DNA of 64,000 bases from Immersiella caudata (Eukaryota; Ascomycota; Sordariomycetes; Sordariales; Lasiosphaeriaceae). Within the stretch, counting starts at the first letter, position 1. Each line of letters begins with the position of its first letter. The stretch covers positions 2,356,001-2,420,000 of the forward strand of contig JAULSU010000007.1 in NCBI GenBank assembly GCA_030512335.1, written 5' to 3'. Positions 60,947 to 64,000 of this stretch are shown here, in pieces. Under the pieces are notes generated by a model, which worked only from the letters and a program-made list of their open reading frames with translations, had not been told where the DNA came from and made no database searches. Both the position numbers and the translations under genes were made by a program.

Positions 60947-63093
60947 ATGGCCGATCCGTTGCAGTTCGCCTACCGAACCCAGAAGGCCATCGGTGTATTT
61001 GACGCCGCGCCTGTCTATGAAAGCCTCCCTGGATTCCAAAAGCCCGAAGGGAACCTTCGGTGCTGTGTTTACTCCCCTTGCGGCCGCTACTTCGCATACG
61101 CCACTAACGAGGGCGTCACCGTTGTTGATGCCTCCGCCGGCCATGTGCTAGCCTACCTGCCAATCCAAGCCGTTTACGACCTGGGCTTCTCTCCGCGGGG
61201 CACCTTCCTGAGCACCTGGGAGCGCCCGGGCAAGGATGAGAACGGCGATGCTACCAAGAACCTCAAGGTCTGGCGTACCATTGAACCCGTCGATGAGAGG
61301 GCTGAGAAGCAGCCGCTTGGGCGATTCGTCCAAAAGTCTGCGTCGGGCTGGAACCTGCAGTATACCGACGACGAGCGTTTCTGCGCCCGCATGGTAACCA
61401 ACGAGGTCCAGTTCTACAACAGCGACGATCTCACGACCGTCTGGAACAAGCTGCGCGCCGAGGGTGTGGCCGACTTCGCTATCGCCCCTGGCCTGAACCG
61501 GAACGTGGCTGTCTTTGTTCCTGAGCGCAAGGTGAGAACCCCGCACCCACCCCCTGTCACGACCGCCGAAACTAACTGTACCAGGGACAACCCGCCGCCG
61601 TCAAGGTGTTCAACGTGCCGCAGTTCAACAGCCCTATTTCTCAGAAGACCTTTTTCAAGGGCGACAAGGTCCAGCTGAAGTGGAATGTGCTCGGTACCAG
61701 CCTGATTGTGCTGGCACAAACAGAGGTGGACAAGTCGAACAAGAGCTACTATGGCGAGACAAACATGTACCTGCTCAGCGCCAACGGCTCCTTCGACGCC
61801 CGTGTCACGCTTGACAAAGAGGGGCCGATTCACGATGTTTCCTGGTCCCCGAACTCGAAGGAATTTGGTGTGGTCTATGGATATATGCCGGCAAAGACAA
61901 CCATCTTCAACCATCGCGCCGTGCCTCAGCACAACTTCGCGCTTGGTCCCCGCAACACAATCATCTTCTCGCCCACTGGCAGGTTTGTCCTAGTTGCAGG
62001 GTTTGGAAACTTGGCTGGCCAGATCGACGTCTACGACCTTGAGAAGGACTACAAGAAGGTGACAACCATTGAAAGCGGAAACCCCAGCGTGTGCGTCTGG
62101 AGTCCTGACAGCCGCTACATCTTGACGGCCACCACATCGCCCCGGCTCCGCGTTGACAATGGTGTCAAGCTTTGGCACGTAGGGGGTGGCATCATGTACA
62201 ACGAGGAATTTGTCGAGCTGTACAACGTCATGTGGCGCCCCGCCTCGCCGGACAGTGCGCATGGAGGAGATCCGCTCCACCCTGTGCCGACTCCACATGC
62301 CTCGGCACTGGCCTATCTGGGCACCATCAAGACGCCGTCGAAGCCCGCAGGCGCCTATCGCCCTCCTGGCGCCCGTGGCACATCGACCCCCTTGCACTTC
62401 AAGCGCGAGGACGAAGGCGGTGCGGCGCATGTGGTTACTAACGGTACCCCCTCGATCGGGCCCAATGGATTCGGTCGACAGCGCCACCTGGTTCCTGGTG
62501 CCGAGTTCACCAAGCCTTCGGTTCCCGGCGCGGTCCCTGCTGATGCGGACGGCGAGGAGCTGTCCAAGACAGCCTTGAAGAACAAGAAGAAGCGGAACAA
62601 GAAGGCCAAGGAGGGCGGTCCGCCAGTTGGGCCGGAGGGAGGCCTGGCGCCACCGGCCCGCGAGTTCGAGAGCGGATCTGGCGGCGAGGGTCGTAGCCCC
62701 GAACGCCGGGGTGCCCATCAAGGACATCAGCACTCGCACAGCCAGTCGCGAAACAACAACAACTACCCGATTCGCAACCGCAGCAATACTCATCGCGCTC
62801 GCTCGCAGAGCCGTCCGGGTCAGAGACCGGGACAGTACCAGCAACAGCAACATCAGAACGGCGCTCCCCAGCCTGTTCCTTCAGGCGGTGCACCGGTTGG
62901 CCCCATTGGCGAGGAAGGAGCCGCCCAGAGCGCTAATGCCAAGAAGATTCGGAGTCTTCAGAAGAAAATTCGGGCGATCGAGGATTTGGAAATGCGTCTT
63001 GCCGGTGGCGAAAAGCTAGAGGACACGCAGATGAAGAAGATCGGCACCAAGGGCAGCGTGATTAGGGAGCTCGAGGCCCTGGAGAGAGAATAA
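60947..63093 (+). CDS. Eukaryotic translation initiation factor eIF2A
   Basis: Exons 60947-61531 and 61585-63093, with a 53-bp intron (GTGAGA...ACCAG), give 697 residues. The first ~430 residues are the eIF2A WD-like beta-propeller: FSPRGTFLSTWERP, FNVPQFNSPISQKTFFKGDKVQLKWN, VSWSPNSKEFGVVYGYMP, NTIIFSPTGRFVLVAGFGNLAG, and SVCVWSPDSRYILTATTSPRLRVDNG are signature blocks. The C-terminal third is disordered, with a Lys-rich patch (KNKKKRNKKAK), His/Gln/Asn-rich stretches and a closing basic coiled coil (KKIRSLQKKIRAIEDLEMRL) like that which contacts mRNA and the ribosome. eIF2A can bring initiator tRNA to the 40S subunit independently of GTP and acts in non-canonical initiation. The 243-residue frame that reads past 61531 is the intron-retained version. 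Confidence 0.95.
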
Positions 63094-63572
63094 CTGCTTT
63101 CGCCGTGGCGCATTGAATGTTGAGGGTTTGACCGCTCTCACATTTGGCGAGCCTGGAGAGCAGCACACTAGTGGCCTATGGCGTAAAGTCATGGATGCCG
63201 AGTGGTTTCTTTTCTACCTAGCCGCCTCAGTGTGCCCCGCAGGAACCACGAGTTGTCATGGTGTGCCGTGTCTAGGCGACTGGCCTTTGGTTTTAGCTTG
63301 TTGGCCGTGCAGGGTCTACGTTGCCGGGGACAGCGGTGAAGCTGCTACGGGAAGGAAGGTGGAGGGGAGAGAGACGTGTTACAGGATGGAAGGAGAGTCC
63401 TGGGTACAGTGTAGAAAAGCGAAAATCTACGAATGTTGCACTTTGCGTTGCACTCTCCCTGTCATAATGGCCATATTTCGAACCGAAGCGAGAGATCATT
63501 CACGTTTGTGATACCCCTGCTGCCTCGTCCTATCTAGCGCCCATCTCCCATGGCCCAGTGTGTGTGCTTGTT

Positions 63573-63589
63573 AAACCCTAACCCTACCC
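63573..63589 (+). promoter_or_regulatory. Telomere-like AAACCCTAACCCTACCC motif (telo-box/TBF1-type site)
   Basis: Two adjacent CCCTAA-type units. In fungi such short interstitial runs can bind TTAGGG-repeat factors and often sit in promoters of translation-related genes. It could serve a plus-strand gene starting near the window edge, or be chance. It is far too short to be a telomere. Confidence 0.35.
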
Positions 63590-63919
63590 TTGACTTAACT
63601 TCATCCCGACCATGCTCTCCACCATCACAAACGCCACTTGACTTGCCATGAACCGCTTCTGTCGCTCTGGCATAGCTACTCCCAAGCCCAATCGCTCACT
63701 ATACTCCGACAAACTTAGGCGCGCGAGACTGCTTGCCATACCGTCGGTCTTGCGCGAAGAGGCGTGCTGGTCGAAGACCTCGAACAGTGACTTCAGAGGC
63801 GTATTTCGGCCCTGCCTTTGGGTACCTTATTTCCAGAAGCTGCCACTGCTATACAGTATCACCACTGTTGCCGGCCGACCAAGCCCCCATCTGTTTACGG
63901 CACTGAACATAATCTCCTC

Positions 63920-64000
63920 ATGGAGCTGGATTCGGCCAGCTGGCCACGAGCCGCCAACTTCGACGGCAAGGGACCGAGATCCTTGGTGGCTATGTGCCTG
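63920..64000 (+). CDS. Possible 5' end of a gene cut by the window edge
   Basis: From the ATG at 63920 the frame is open to the last base and reads MELDSASWPRAANFDGKG, then PRSLVAMCL, with natural-looking composition. Another frame from the ATG at 63649 is also open to the end but is Arg/Ser/Pro-rich and less protein-like. No family can be named from 27 residues, so this is a weak prediction. Confidence 0.22.
   Translation, partial: MELDSASWPRAANFDGKGPRSLVAMCL

Larger units (their letters stand above)
63094..64000. other. Region downstream of eIF2A to the window edge
   Basis: Contains the eIF2A 3' UTR, a telomere-like motif near 63573-63589 and the possible 5' end of another gene. No other feature is supported. 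Confidence 0.45.

Noticed and set aside
61990..62853. A 287-codon minus-strand open frame
   Set aside because: It lies entirely antisense to eIF2A exon 2 and has no domain features, whereas eIF2A is unmistakable.
1..64000. CRISPR array, prophage, insertion sequence or bacterial operon
   Set aside because: No repeat-spacer structure, no transposase or phage protein was found, and the genes are intron-bearing eukaryotic genes.

Overview
This window looks like nuclear DNA of a filamentous ascomycete, most likely a Sordariomycete (Sordariales-like). The genes carry short GT-AG introns of about 40-110 bp with branch sites such as CTGAC or CTAAC. The recognisable proteins are fungal orthologues, among them Exo1, Rrp14/Surf6, Tma16, Vps74, Mam33, eIF2A, an Osh-type lipid transfer protein and a grainyhead-like transcription factor. 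There are no operons, ribosome binding sites, CRISPR arrays or rRNA genes, and I found no tRNA gene. All exon joins were worked out by hand from splice consensus, reading phase and protein continuity; none has been checked against RNA.

Layout. 1-18 kb is fairly gene dense: a truncated haloacid dehalogenase, a divergent HNH protein, a multi-pass membrane protein, a tiny secreted protein with a dibasic site, an AMMECR1 protein, a Ras-like GTPase, a group II PLP decarboxylase and a 1154-residue GPI-anchored mucin-like surface protein. 21-22.4 kb holds a questin-oxidase-like gene in otherwise empty DNA. 26-39.5 kb is a housekeeping block: Mam33, Tma16, Exo1, Rrp14/Surf6, Vps74 and an OSBP-family protein. 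The grainyhead-like factor (49.1-51.7 kb) lies between two gene deserts of about 9.6 and 9.2 kb. eIF2A (60.9-63.1 kb) closes the window, and a possible further gene begins at the right edge.

Functionally this is a set of neighbours rather than a cluster. Tma16 and Surf6 act in ribosome biogenesis, eIF2A in translation, and Vps74 and the OSBP protein in Golgi and membrane lipid traffic. The surface protein, the secreted peptide and the grainyhead-like factor point to cell-wall or developmental biology. I see no biosynthetic cluster, intact transposon or virus. The least explained items are the small secreted protein, the mosaic surface protein, the Ras-like GTPase with no CaaX box, the bacterial-type HNH protein, and the deserts with their few structured elements.
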